This document shows positions 1 through 5,478 of a stretch of DNA of 8,947 nt, in pieces. Each line of letters begins with the position of its first letter. Positions within the stretch are counted from its first letter, which is position 1. The DNA is taken from assembly GCA_016927965.1 (NCBI GenBank), contig JAFGLP010000186.1, positions 1-8,947 of the forward strand, given 5' to 3'. The notes beneath the pieces were generated by a model. It saw only the letters and a program-made list of their open reading frames with translations. It made no database searches and was not told the DNA's origin. Both the position numbers and the translations under genes were made by a program. This stretch comes from Dehalococcoidia bacterium. Its GTDB lineage: Bacteria > Chloroflexota > Dehalococcoidia > GIF9 > UBA5629.

Positions 1-126
1 AGTCTTAGCCCCAGGCGTAGTGGACGCCGAGGGCTGCGCCTGCTGCGGCGCACAACCCAGGATAACGGAAAGTGCCATTGTAATAACCGCAATAATACTT
101 AAGAAATGCCAGTACCTCCGAATCAT
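1..126 (-). CDS. N-terminus of a lipoprotein precursor (partial, runs off the left edge)
   Basis: Only the first 42 codons are in the window. They read as a lipoprotein signal peptide: MIRR basic start, a hydrophobic stretch from about residue 8 to 23, and a lipobox I-L-G-C with the lipidated cysteine at residue 25. A Gln/Ala/Pro/Ser/Thr-rich linker follows (APQQAQPSAS...), typical of the flexible tether after a lipidated Cys. The start is well supported: GGAGGT (131-136 on the reverse strand) lies 4 bases before the ATG. The mature domain is outside the window, so the function is unknown; a solute-binding protein of a transporter is one common possibility for such precursors, but nothing here decides it. 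The gene lies 124 bp downstream of the MarR-family gene on the same strand and may be co-transcribed with it. Confidence 0.8.
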   Translation of the reverse strand, partial: MIRRYWHFLSIIAVITMALSVILGCAPQQAQPSASTTPGAKT

Positions 127-193
127 TTATACCTCCATCGAAAATATTAGTGCCATAATAATACTGCCAAGGTTCAATATATCGTCGGACCGT

Positions 194-231
194 ATCACCT
201 CCTTATCAATACAATTAAAATATTTTGTCAA
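194..231 (-). promoter_or_regulatory. Possible promoter -35 box and orphan Shine-Dalgarno upstream of the lipoprotein gene
   Basis: On the minus strand a perfect TTGACA (226-231) is followed by AT-rich sequence with no convincing -10 at the normal distance; TGATAA at 17 bp spacing is poor. Just downstream lies ATAAGGAGGTGAT (194-206), a near-perfect complement to the 16S rRNA tail, but no ATG, GTG or TTG lies 5-10 bases after it. The next starts are a TTG about 18 bases away and an ATG that opens a 9-codon ORF (MALIFSMEV) ending directly before the lipoprotein ATG. This could be a leader peptide or a chance match. The lipoprotein has its own separate SD. Confidence 0.3.
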
Positions 232-250
232 AGGACATATATTAAGATGA

Positions 251-864
251 CTATTTGCCTTTTTTAGTCTGGTATTCAAAAATGCCGTCTGTGAGTTGAC
301 CCAGGATGACATCGGCACGCCTTGGAGACAGGGGTATCCCTTTTAAAATATTATTGCGTAACTTCCTGGATATCCGTTTAAGCGACGCCAGTTCCGATTT
401 TGACAACGCGCCAACTGAATTATTAAGAAATGTGCTTATACTAGGACTTACATCTTTTAACAGTTCATATCCAGGATCGGTCAAATAGACCAGGACAGTA
501 CGTCTATCGCTTTTCGACCTCCTCCGCTTTATCAACCCCCTCTCGGAAAGCCTGTCCAATAACGCTACCACTGAGTGCGCTTCTATCGGCATCACCCTGG
601 AAATATCGGAGACTTCAAAGGACCTCGGGATAAAAACAGCATCCACATCGCCAACCATTGCGAAGTTGTCACCTGCCAGTCTGCCAGCATTCTAGCATGC
701 CCCTTGGCATAAATTGTTTGTGCCTGGTTAAACGCCCAGGCAACCATCCACAGCTCATATTCCGGCGCACATGAATATATCTCTGTGATTATCTTTTCTA
801 GCCGGTTAATAGATTCTCCCTCTGCCACGATTACGATACTAAACGTTTTTAAACAAGCTGTCAA
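251..864 (-). pseudogene. MarR-family transcriptional regulator, interrupted by an apparent 1-base deletion
   Basis: Two overlapping reading frames together make one MarR-type winged-helix protein. The first frame (864 to about 612) carries the N-terminal helix (ELWMVAWAFNQAQTIYAKGH) and the usual TTSQWLAMWMLFLSRGPLK segment. The second (about 613 to 251) continues with VSDISRVMPIEAHSVVALLDRL, the recognition helix, then SERGLIKRRRSKSDRRTVLVYLT, the wing with its DRR motif. Adding one base in the AAGTC at 611-615 (for example AAGGTC) joins them as ...GPLK-VSDIS..., which matches the normal family layout. As sequenced, the first frame stops at 592 and the wing half lacks its dimerisation helix. 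The start is uncertain: TTG at 864 would make a long protein (about 204 residues repaired), GTG at 828 is shorter and more typical; neither has a clear SD. MarR proteins usually bind palindromes near their own or adjacent genes and respond to small ligands. This may be a true pseudogene, a recent mutation or a sequencing error. Confidence 0.8.
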
Positions 865-933
865 TACGTATTTCTTGTTATTTTTACCAGTCGTCTTACA
901 TCATATCGAATATATCAACGTTGTTGTTATTTA

Positions 934-981
934 CAGCTATATTTCACCTGATTGTTGCAATAAAAAGGTGAAATATAGCTG
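934..981. repeat. Perfect 16-bp inverted repeat (16-base spacer) upstream of the MarR gene
   Basis: Left arm CAGCTATATTTCACCT (934-949) is the exact reverse complement of the right arm AGGTGAAATATAGCTG (966-981). The 16-base spacer contains a smaller ATTG-TTG-CAAT inverted repeat (951-961). It lies 70 bp upstream of the MarR TTG start and 73 bp downstream of the dehydratase-like gene, both on the minus strand. The stem is AT-rich and no T-run follows it on either strand, so it is not a classical intrinsic terminator. A repressor operator (possibly for the MarR protein itself) or an RNA hairpin between the two genes are the main options. The arm centres are 32 bp apart, about three helical turns, which would suit two bound dimers on one DNA face. 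Confidence 0.75.
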
Positions 982-1053
982 CATTTATAAAGGAGGGCAC
1001 TGAACCTCTAAGGACTTGTCTTAAAATTTCCTCGCTGCTATCCCATAACCTCC

Positions 1054-2550
1054 CTATAACGATCTACATTCAGCGCCGCGCCAGGGTTTGACCGGCTCGC
1101 CTTTTATGCCAGCCAGATTCCTCACGACATTTTTCCGCTCTTCCAGGTCATATTCCTTCAAAAGAGCGATAGCTTCCATCACAGGTGACCCGCCGCCATG
1201 TAGGTGCGCATACTGAAGCAGGCCGCTGTACTCTGAGGAGGTCAAATCTGCGACCAGCCGCCACAGCTTCTCCTGGTCCTCAGCAGATACATTGGGTGCC
1301 CTCTTCATATATTTTTTCAGCAGAGGCCCGGTATATGGATCAAGGAAGTCTTTTTCGGTCGGCAGGGTAGCAGGGATGCCGCCGGAGATCTCAGCCAGGC
1401 CTTTATCTTCGCTGTAGATATTTTCTCCAGCATGCCGCCTGCCGATATTAGCATAAACCGGATTAGGAGTGCAGGTGCCACATGGCTGAACCTTGCCAAA
1501 AACCGAGCTGGCCGTGCCAGCCGCATAAGTCAGTTCGGCCACTGAGAGCATCTCAGCCAGCTTCATTTCAATGTGTTTGGACTTGCCTACGCCATTGTAT
1601 TCGGCGGCCAGTGCAGAAGCCCCAACTATAATATCCACCATGGCTGGCTTGCAGCCGCAATAGCTGTTCCGGTGATTAAGCGCAAACAGGAGCGCCAATC
1701 GTCCGCCGAACTCCCACTCACCTTTTTTCGCTCCGCACATAAATACTCTGTTCCACGGCACGAAAACATCATCAAAAAGTACCATACCGACAACGTCGCC
1801 GGTTTCTGCAATAGGGGCCTTTACCACCAGCCTTTCCCGCGGATGACGGAAGCGAGCCAAGATAGTCACGCCCTTGGTATCGGCTGGAATGGCGAACGCA
1901 ACCGCCCAGTCATCTTCCTCTTTGGTCAGGGCACGCGTCGGAACAACGATAAGCTCTTCAGTAACAGGAGCTATACCTATGTGGGTCTTGCACCCTCTGA
2001 CCACGATACCGTCCTTACGCCTCTCAACGCAATGCAGGTATACGTCAGGGTCAGGCTGCTCATGAGGCCTGGCCTTCCTATCACCCTTGATATCGGTCTG
2101 CGCACAGTTGCCGACCCACTGGTTTTTCTGGTATTCCTTCATATACTCCAGATACGTCTGGTAATAACTGGTGCCCAGCGCCTGGTCCATTTCCCAGGTA
2201 GACACCGAAATAGCGTTCAAAGCATCCATACCCATGCAGCGCTGCATGCAGCCACCGGCCAGACGGCAGTTGGTGCGAATCATCATTTGCTTGGCCATCA
2301 GGTCCTGCGGGCTCTGATGGATATGAAGATACCGCGTTATTGTTTTGCCGGTGAGATGCGATTTCACGGTCATCATCTCCCTGTGCTCCGGATCCATGGG
2401 CAGTTCCAATGTCGTTGACACACAGTTGATAGCAGGCATGAACGCCTTATGGTCCCTAGCTATGACCTCACCATTGATCCTGACGTTGGGCCTCATCTTG
2501 CGCAAATTTTCCAGGTAATCTTCTTTAGGTCTTAACGATTGATCAGACAT
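1054..2550 (-). CDS. abfD: 4-hydroxybutyryl-CoA dehydratase / vinylacetyl-CoA delta-isomerase (HpaB/AbfD family)
   Basis: At 498 residues it has the length of the AbfD branch of the 4-hydroxyphenylacetate 3-hydroxylase flavoprotein family. AbfD converts 4-hydroxybutyryl-CoA to crotonyl-CoA by a radical mechanism using FAD and an oxygen-sensitive [4Fe-4S] cluster. The cluster ligands known from Clostridium aminobutyricum (C99, C103, H292, C299) have clear counterparts: C101 and C105 in CMQRC, H293 and C300 in HRNSYCGC, with Y297 between them. These residues separate it from ordinary HpaB-type monooxygenases. The QTDIKGDRKARP (151-162) and GIVVRGCKTHIGIAP (181-195) segments fit the flavin/substrate region. 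Odd points are a Cys at 298 and a CGTC motif (357-360). The ATG at 2550 has GGAGGG five bases upstream. It has its own promoter and operator-like palindrome. No CoA-transferase or 4-hydroxybutyrate dehydrogenase is visible nearby. The family is secure; the physiological substrate is inferred. Confidence 0.9.
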   Translation of the reverse strand: MSDQSLRPKEDYLENLRKMRPNVRINGEVIARDHKAFMPAINCVSTTLELPMDPEHREMMTVKSHLTGKTITRYLHIHQSPQDLMAKQMMIRTNCRLAGGCMQRCMGMDALNAISVSTWEMDQALGTSYYQTYLEYMKEYQKNQWVGNCAQTDIKGDRKARPHEQPDPDVYLHCVERRKDGIVVRGCKTHIGIAPVTEELIVVPTRALTKEEDDWAVAFAIPADTKGVTILARFRHPRERLVVKAPIAETGDVVGMVLFDDVFVPWNRVFMCGAKKGEWEFGGRLALLFALNHRNSYCGCKPAMVDIIVGASALAAEYNGVGKSKHIEMKLAEMLSVAELTYAAGTASSVFGKVQPCGTCTPNPVYANIGRRHAGENIYSEDKGLAEISGGIPATLPTEKDFLDPYTGPLLKKYMKRAPNVSAEDQEKLWRLVADLTSSEYSGLLQYAHLHGGGSPVMEAIALLKEYDLEERKNVVRNLAGIKGEPVKPWRGAECRSL

Positions 2551-2555
2551 CTTAA

Positions 2556-2561
2556 CCCTCC
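2556..2561 (-). promoter_or_regulatory. Ribosome binding site of the dehydratase gene
   Basis: GGAGGG on the minus strand, five bases (TTAAG) before the ATG at 2550. It fixes the start; no competing in-frame start has a comparable site. Confidence 0.8.
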
Positions 2562-2668
2562 ACTATTTTTTCAAATCAAGCGCCTCACAACGGGAAAGCG
2601 CCTAAATTTTCATCGCCGCGGCGCAGTTTAATACGCAACTAACCAGTAAAACAGATTTAATCTCGGGG

Positions 2669-2690
2669 TATATTCCCCAAGGGGAATATA
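2669..2690. promoter_or_regulatory. 22-bp perfect palindrome, probable operator
   Basis: TATATTCCCC (2669-2678) and GGGGAATATA (2681-2690) are exact reverse complements around a 2-base AA centre. On the minus strand the palindrome begins four bases after the -10 box of the dehydratase promoter, so it covers the expected transcription start near 2687. This is a classic position for a repressor site. The adjacent GGGG (2665-2668) could also pair with CCCC (2675-2678). The size and symmetry fit a dimeric winged-helix or TetR-like repressor. The MarR-family gene downstream is a candidate partner, by inference only. Confidence 0.75.
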
Positions 2691-2693
2691 TAT

Positions 2694-2721
2694 ATGATAT
2701 CAGAAAATTATGATTTGTCAA
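2694..2721 (-). promoter_or_regulatory. Sigma-70-type promoter of the dehydratase gene
   Basis: The minus strand has a perfect -35 TTGACA (2716-2721), a 16-bp spacer, and -10 TATCAT (2694-2699), a 5/6 match. Initiation about 7 bases downstream of the -10 would be near 2687, inside the palindrome. This leaves a leader of about 136 bases before the ATG at 2550. The leader contains an 8-bp direct repeat AAGCGCCT (2578-2585 and 2596-2603) and the self-complementary CGCCGCGGCG (2614-2623). I recognise no known riboswitch in it. Confidence 0.75.
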
Positions 2722-2727
2722 GATAAC

Positions 2728-2761
2728 ATCGGCGGCTGCCTCATGGAAGGCAGCCGCCGAT
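2728..2761 (-). terminator. Strong GC-rich hairpin, terminator of the crotonase-dehydrogenase operon
   Basis: A perfect 13-bp stem, ATCGGCGGCTGCC (2728-2740) paired with GGCAGCCGCCGAT (2749-2761), with an 8-base loop. It lies 42 bp after the stop codon of the dehydrogenase gene. The T-tract is poor on the minus strand (GTTATCTT) and short on the plus strand (TTTAAT). It is a good transcript-end structure but not a textbook intrinsic terminator. The dehydratase -35 box starts 6 bp beyond the stem, so the hairpin separates the two transcription units. Confidence 0.7.
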
Positions 2762-2803
2762 TTAATAGATGTTCACTGCATTATCGCTGAATTTATGCCG
2801 CTG

Positions 2804-3658
2804 CTATTTATTGTAATCGTAGAACCCTTTGCCGGACTTGCGGCCCAGATGCCCTGCTGTCACCATTTTACGCAACAATACCGGCGCGACAAATTTCGGA
2901 CTCCGGGTTTCAGCATACATGGCATCCAGGACAAAGAGAATAGTGTCAAGACCGGCCAGGTCAGCCAGCGTGAAAGGCCCCATCGGGTAATTCAATCCCA
3001 GCTGTACTCCAGTATCAATATCTTCTTTGGTAGCAACTCCGTTTTCCAGCATCTCAATCGCCTCCACCATGTAGGGCATATAGGCGCGGTTTACTATAAA
3101 ACCAGGTCGGTCGGGCGCAACGATAACAGTCTTGCCAAGCGACTTACCCCATTCTATAGCAGCGTCAATGGTTGCCTTACTGGTTGTGATTGTCCTAACC
3201 AGTTCCAATAATTTCATCACTGGCACAGGGTTGAAGAAATGGCAGCCGAGGACTTTGTCCTGCCTTTTAGTCACAGCAGCTATATTCATCACTGACAGGC
3301 AGGATGTATTGGTGCTGAGTATGGCATCCGGCTTGCAGATACCTTCCAGATCAGTAAATATTTTCTTTTTTAAATCCAAGTTCTCTACAGCAGCCTCAAC
3401 TACCAGATCGCATTCTTTAAAATCTTGCATATCTATGGTGCCTTTGATCTTGCCCAGTGCTACCGCTTTGTCCGCATCGCTAATCTTACCCTTCTCTACA
3501 GCTTTCGAAAGCGATTGCCCGATAGCAGACATACCCTTATCCAGAAGCTCCTTATTAATCTCTGAAACCACCACATCATAGCCTGATTTTGCGCTTACTT
3601 CAGCTATGCCTCTTCCCATCAACCCGCATCCTACTACTCCAACTTTCTTGATCGCCAT
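2804..3658 (-). CDS. hbd: 3-hydroxybutyryl-CoA dehydrogenase
   Basis: This is an NAD(P)-dependent 3-hydroxyacyl-CoA dehydrogenase of the short single-function type (284 residues), which interconverts (S)-3-hydroxybutyryl-CoA and acetoacetyl-CoA. Counting from the chosen Met, the N-terminal Rossmann fold has VGVVGCGLMGRG with the dinucleotide motif GCGLMG (10-15). STNTSCLS (115-122) holds the family's conserved serine. The catalytic His-Glu pair is H140 in GCHFFNPVPV and E152 in LLELV, with N190 in VNRAYMP. The C-terminal domain ends in the typical GHLGRKSGKGFYDYNK. Two ATGs are possible, at 3664 and 3658. AAGGAG (3666-3671) is only one base from the first but seven from the second, so 3658 is preferred. 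It follows the crotonase gene by 36 bp of almost pure A/T and is clearly in the same operon. All key residues are present. Confidence 0.93.
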   Translation of the reverse strand: MAIKKVGVVGCGLMGRGIAEVSAKSGYDVVVSEINKELLDKGMSAIGQSLSKAVEKGKISDADKAVALGKIKGTIDMQDFKECDLVVEAAVENLDLKKKIFTDLEGICKPDAILSTNTSCLSVMNIAAVTKRQDKVLGCHFFNPVPVMKLLELVRTITTSKATIDAAIEWGKSLGKTVIVAPDRPGFIVNRAYMPYMVEAIEMLENGVATKEDIDTGVQLGLNYPMGPFTLADLAGLDTILFVLDAMYAETRSPKFVAPVLLRKMVTAGHLGRKSGKGFYDYNK

Positions 3659-3665
3659 TGTCATT

Positions 3666-3671
3666 CTCCTT
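3666..3671 (-). promoter_or_regulatory. Ribosome binding site that selects the second ATG of the dehydrogenase
   Basis: AAGGAG on the minus strand. Spacing is one base to the ATG at 3664 but seven to the ATG at 3658, so translation should begin at MAIKKVGVV and not MTMAIKKVGVV. Confidence 0.7.
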
Positions 3672-3694
3672 AATTTTTATTTTTATTACTATTT

Positions 3695-4465
3695 TTATTT
3701 AGCTTTGAAGTTAGGCTTGCGTTTCTCGATAAAAGCCTGCCGTCCTTCTTTAAAATCCTCGGAACGTGTCACATATCTTTCCAGTTGATACTCCAGCTCC
3801 AGACCGGCAGTTAAAGTGGTCTCCAGGCCTTGTATGACAGCCTGCTTGGCCGATCTGACAGCCAGCGGTGCCGGCTTCAACAGTGCTTCAGCCATTTTCA
3901 TAGCCTCATTCATCAATTCAGCAGCCGGGACCACCCTGTTAACCAGTCCTATACGATAGGCCTCCTCGGCACTGATAGGACGCCCTGAAGCCAATATCTC
4001 GGAAGCTATTGCCAGCGGTATAGCCCGCGGCAGCCTTTGTGTTCCCCCCCATCCGGGAATTAGTCCAATATTTATCTCGGGAAAGCCGAACGTGGCGTTT
4101 TGTGATGCTATCCTGATATCACAGGCCAGGGCAACCTCAAAACCGCCCCCCAGACAGGCGCCGTTTATCGCTGCGATCAAAGGCTTCCATATCCGCATAT
4201 CTTCGCAAATCGCCGGTGCAGGCATCTCAAAACGGTTGACGCTCTCCTGTATCCTAGGCAATGTCGTTTTGATATCCGCTCCTACAGAGAAAGCCCTCTC
4301 TCCCGTTGCTGTAATAATACCCACCCACATCTCTTCATCAGCATCAAAGTCACGCAGGCATTTATTAAACCCATTTATCTGATCTGGATCAAATGAATTC
4401 AGAGCCTCCGGCCGGTTAAGGGTAATAATCGCTGTTTTTCCTTCTTTCCTGTATTCAACTGACAT
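3695..4465 (-). CDS. Enoyl-CoA hydratase (crotonase family)
   Basis: This 256-residue protein has the usual single-domain crotonase length. The oxyanion-hole segments are AFSVGADIK (58-66) and NGACLGGGFEVALACDIRIA (101-120). Both glutamates needed for hydration are present: E110 in GGGFE and E130 in FGFPEINIGLIPGWGGTQRL. This points to a true hydratase and not an isomerase or thioesterase-type relative. Its likely reaction is crotonyl-CoA (or another short 2-enoyl-CoA) plus water to (S)-3-hydroxyacyl-CoA, feeding the dehydrogenase encoded directly downstream. The C-terminus (EDFKEGRQAFIEKRKPNFKAK) is typical of the family. The ATG at 4465 has an imperfect G-rich SD (AAAGGGGGG, six bases upstream). 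An extended -10 promoter lies just upstream. Chain-length preference cannot be read from the sequence. Confidence 0.92.
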   Translation of the reverse strand: MSVEYRKEGKTAIITLNRPEALNSFDPDQINGFNKCLRDFDADEEMWVGIITATGERAFSVGADIKTTLPRIQESVNRFEMPAPAICEDMRIWKPLIAAINGACLGGGFEVALACDIRIASQNATFGFPEINIGLIPGWGGTQRLPRAIPLAIASEILASGRPISAEEAYRIGLVNRVVPAAELMNEAMKMAEALLKPAPLAVRSAKQAVIQGLETTLTAGLELEYQLERYVTRSEDFKEGRQAFIEKRKPNFKAK

Positions 4466-4502
4466 AGCAAACCCCCCTTTACGGCTTATGGGACAATATC
4501 AA

Positions 4503-4511
4503 ATTATACCA
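4503..4511 (-). promoter_or_regulatory. Extended -10 promoter of the hydratase-dehydrogenase operon
   Basis: The minus strand reads TGGTATAAT: a perfect TATAAT (4503-4508) with the TG of an extended -10. No good -35 is seen at 16-18 bp, which extended -10 promoters tolerate. Initiation would fall near 4496, giving a leader of about 31 bases before the ATG at 4465. The rest of the 188-bp gap is AT-rich, and I see no terminator hairpin after the PAC2 operon, so some read-through is possible. Confidence 0.6.
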
Positions 4512-4629
4512 GAATTCAACAAACCCACCCATAAAATTCAGTATATTCGTTTATGTTCTTTATATATGTTTATAATGCAATTACTTAGGGCTAATCTATT
4601 CCAACAAATACTATAAATGCGCACTATAC

Positions 4630-4642
4630 GTACGTAACGTAC
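4630..4642. repeat. 13-bp perfect palindrome after the PAC2 operon
   Basis: GTACGT-A-ACGTAC, 11 bp beyond the stop codon of the second PAC2 gene. It is too short and too AT-balanced for a terminator. It may be a protein-binding site or chance. No partner copy was noticed elsewhere in the window. Confidence 0.4.
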
Positions 4643-4653
4643 CACCTTCACCT

Positions 4654-5478
4654 TTACTTCCTGAGGTATTGCAGCATCTCCTTTGCCAGCTTCTCGCTTT
4701 CATCGCTGTCAAGCCCCCTTCCCACCTCAAGCTTCCGCACCAGCTCTTCAACATGCGGAGATTTGGCATATAAATCGCTGATTCTGCGATTCTGCTCAGC
4801 TATTTCCGCATCCAGCTCTCTGAAGTCAATGCCAAGATCAAATTTCGAATTGAAAAAATATATTAATCTTTTGCAGGCACGCGGATCATTTATGGGCAAT
4901 AGGTAATACGGTATTGGCACCCACAGGTTGACTGCTTTGATGCCCTGCTGACGCGCCAGCCATAATAGATAAGAGCTCATCGTTGGTTTTTGCCCCGGCA
5001 CTGTTTCATAATCTGAACTGGTCAATACACTAAATGGTTCCAGATCTGCTTTGCTTGCCTCGGTATTTCTAATGCCGATAAGCTGACGCGGCATGGTATG
5101 GGCAGAAGCGGAAATCATAGCTCCCAACGTATAAATCTCCCGCACATCACATTCCCTGGCTGCCTGCAGCAACACATTGAGAAATCTGTACCACTCTATA
5201 CGTGGTATATTGCTCAGAAAAATCACCAGATCTTTCAAACCGCAACCATAGAACTTGCATTCCGGGAACTGGGCTACATTATTTTCCACCGAAACACCGG
5301 TCATGGGAAAAAACCTCTCGGGATCGATCTCTCCCAACTCCCCGCATTTCAAATTCGTTACTAGATAGTCCGCAGTCCATTTTGCCAGGCTACTGGCATC
5401 CTCCAGCCATCCAACAATTAAAACCGCATTATGGAAAGCGGGCTTTTCATGAAACTTAACCGCCTCACTGAAATTCAA
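4654..5478 (-). CDS. Divergent PAC2-family protein (second of a tandem pair)
   Basis: This 274-residue protein has no signal peptide or membrane segment. It aligns by eye with the upstream PAC2 protein. NAVLIVGWLEDASSLAKW (17-34) stands where the partner has VMVASWPGIGNVG. PTMSSYLLWLARQQGIKAV (165-183) matches TITGLNGLLMGVAKRRGIEAI, and VPIPYYLLP (187-195) matches GEVPVYLQG. Both end in a charged, helical C-terminus. The strict PAC2 glycine motifs are lost, so it is a diverged paralogue. Its start is a TTG at 5478 that overlaps the upstream stop as TTGA. AAGGAGG lies 12 bases upstream, a little far. No in-frame ATG is near, so the overlap start is preferred. The overlap implies translational coupling and perhaps a heteromeric partner. 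The role of bacterial PAC2 proteins is unknown. Confidence 0.8.
   Translation of the reverse strand: MNFSEAVKFHEKPAFHNAVLIVGWLEDASSLAKWTADYLVTNLKCGELGEIDPERFFPMTGVSVENNVAQFPECKFYGCGLKDLVIFLSNIPRIEWYRFLNVLLQAARECDVREIYTLGAMISASAHTMPRQLIGIRNTEASKADLEPFSVLTSSDYETVPGQKPTMSSYLLWLARQQGIKAVNLWVPIPYYLLPINDPRACKRLIYFFNSKFDLGIDFRELDAEIAEQNRRISDLYAKSPHVEELVRKLEVGRGLDSDESEKLAKEMLQYLRK

Noticed and set aside
20..250. 76-codon open frame on the plus strand
   Set aside because: It overlaps the lipoprotein signal peptide on the minus strand, which has a strong SD and lipobox. The plus frame has no SD and no motif.
934..981. Reading the 16-bp inverted repeat as an intrinsic terminator of the dehydratase gene
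   Set aside because: The stem is AT-rich, the loop is long and no T-run follows on either strand.
989..998. AAGGAGGG on the plus strand as a ribosome binding site
   Set aside because: No start codon with a meaningful frame follows; the nearby TTG opens onto a stop within three codons.
1573..2418. Long open frame (281 codons) on the plus strand
   Set aside because: It lies wholly antisense to the dehydratase gene, whose family motifs are unmistakable. The plus-strand product has no recognisable domain and no SD-supported start.
1054..2550. Calling the gene a 4-hydroxyphenylacetate 3-monooxygenase (HpaB)
   Set aside because: The superfamily is shared, but the CxxxC and HxxxxxxC iron-sulfur ligands mark the dehydratase branch, and the anaerobic acyl-CoA neighbourhood agrees.
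2795..3211. Open frames on the plus strand opposite the dehydrogenase gene
   Set aside because: These are antisense shadows of a clearly coding gene and have no motif of their own.
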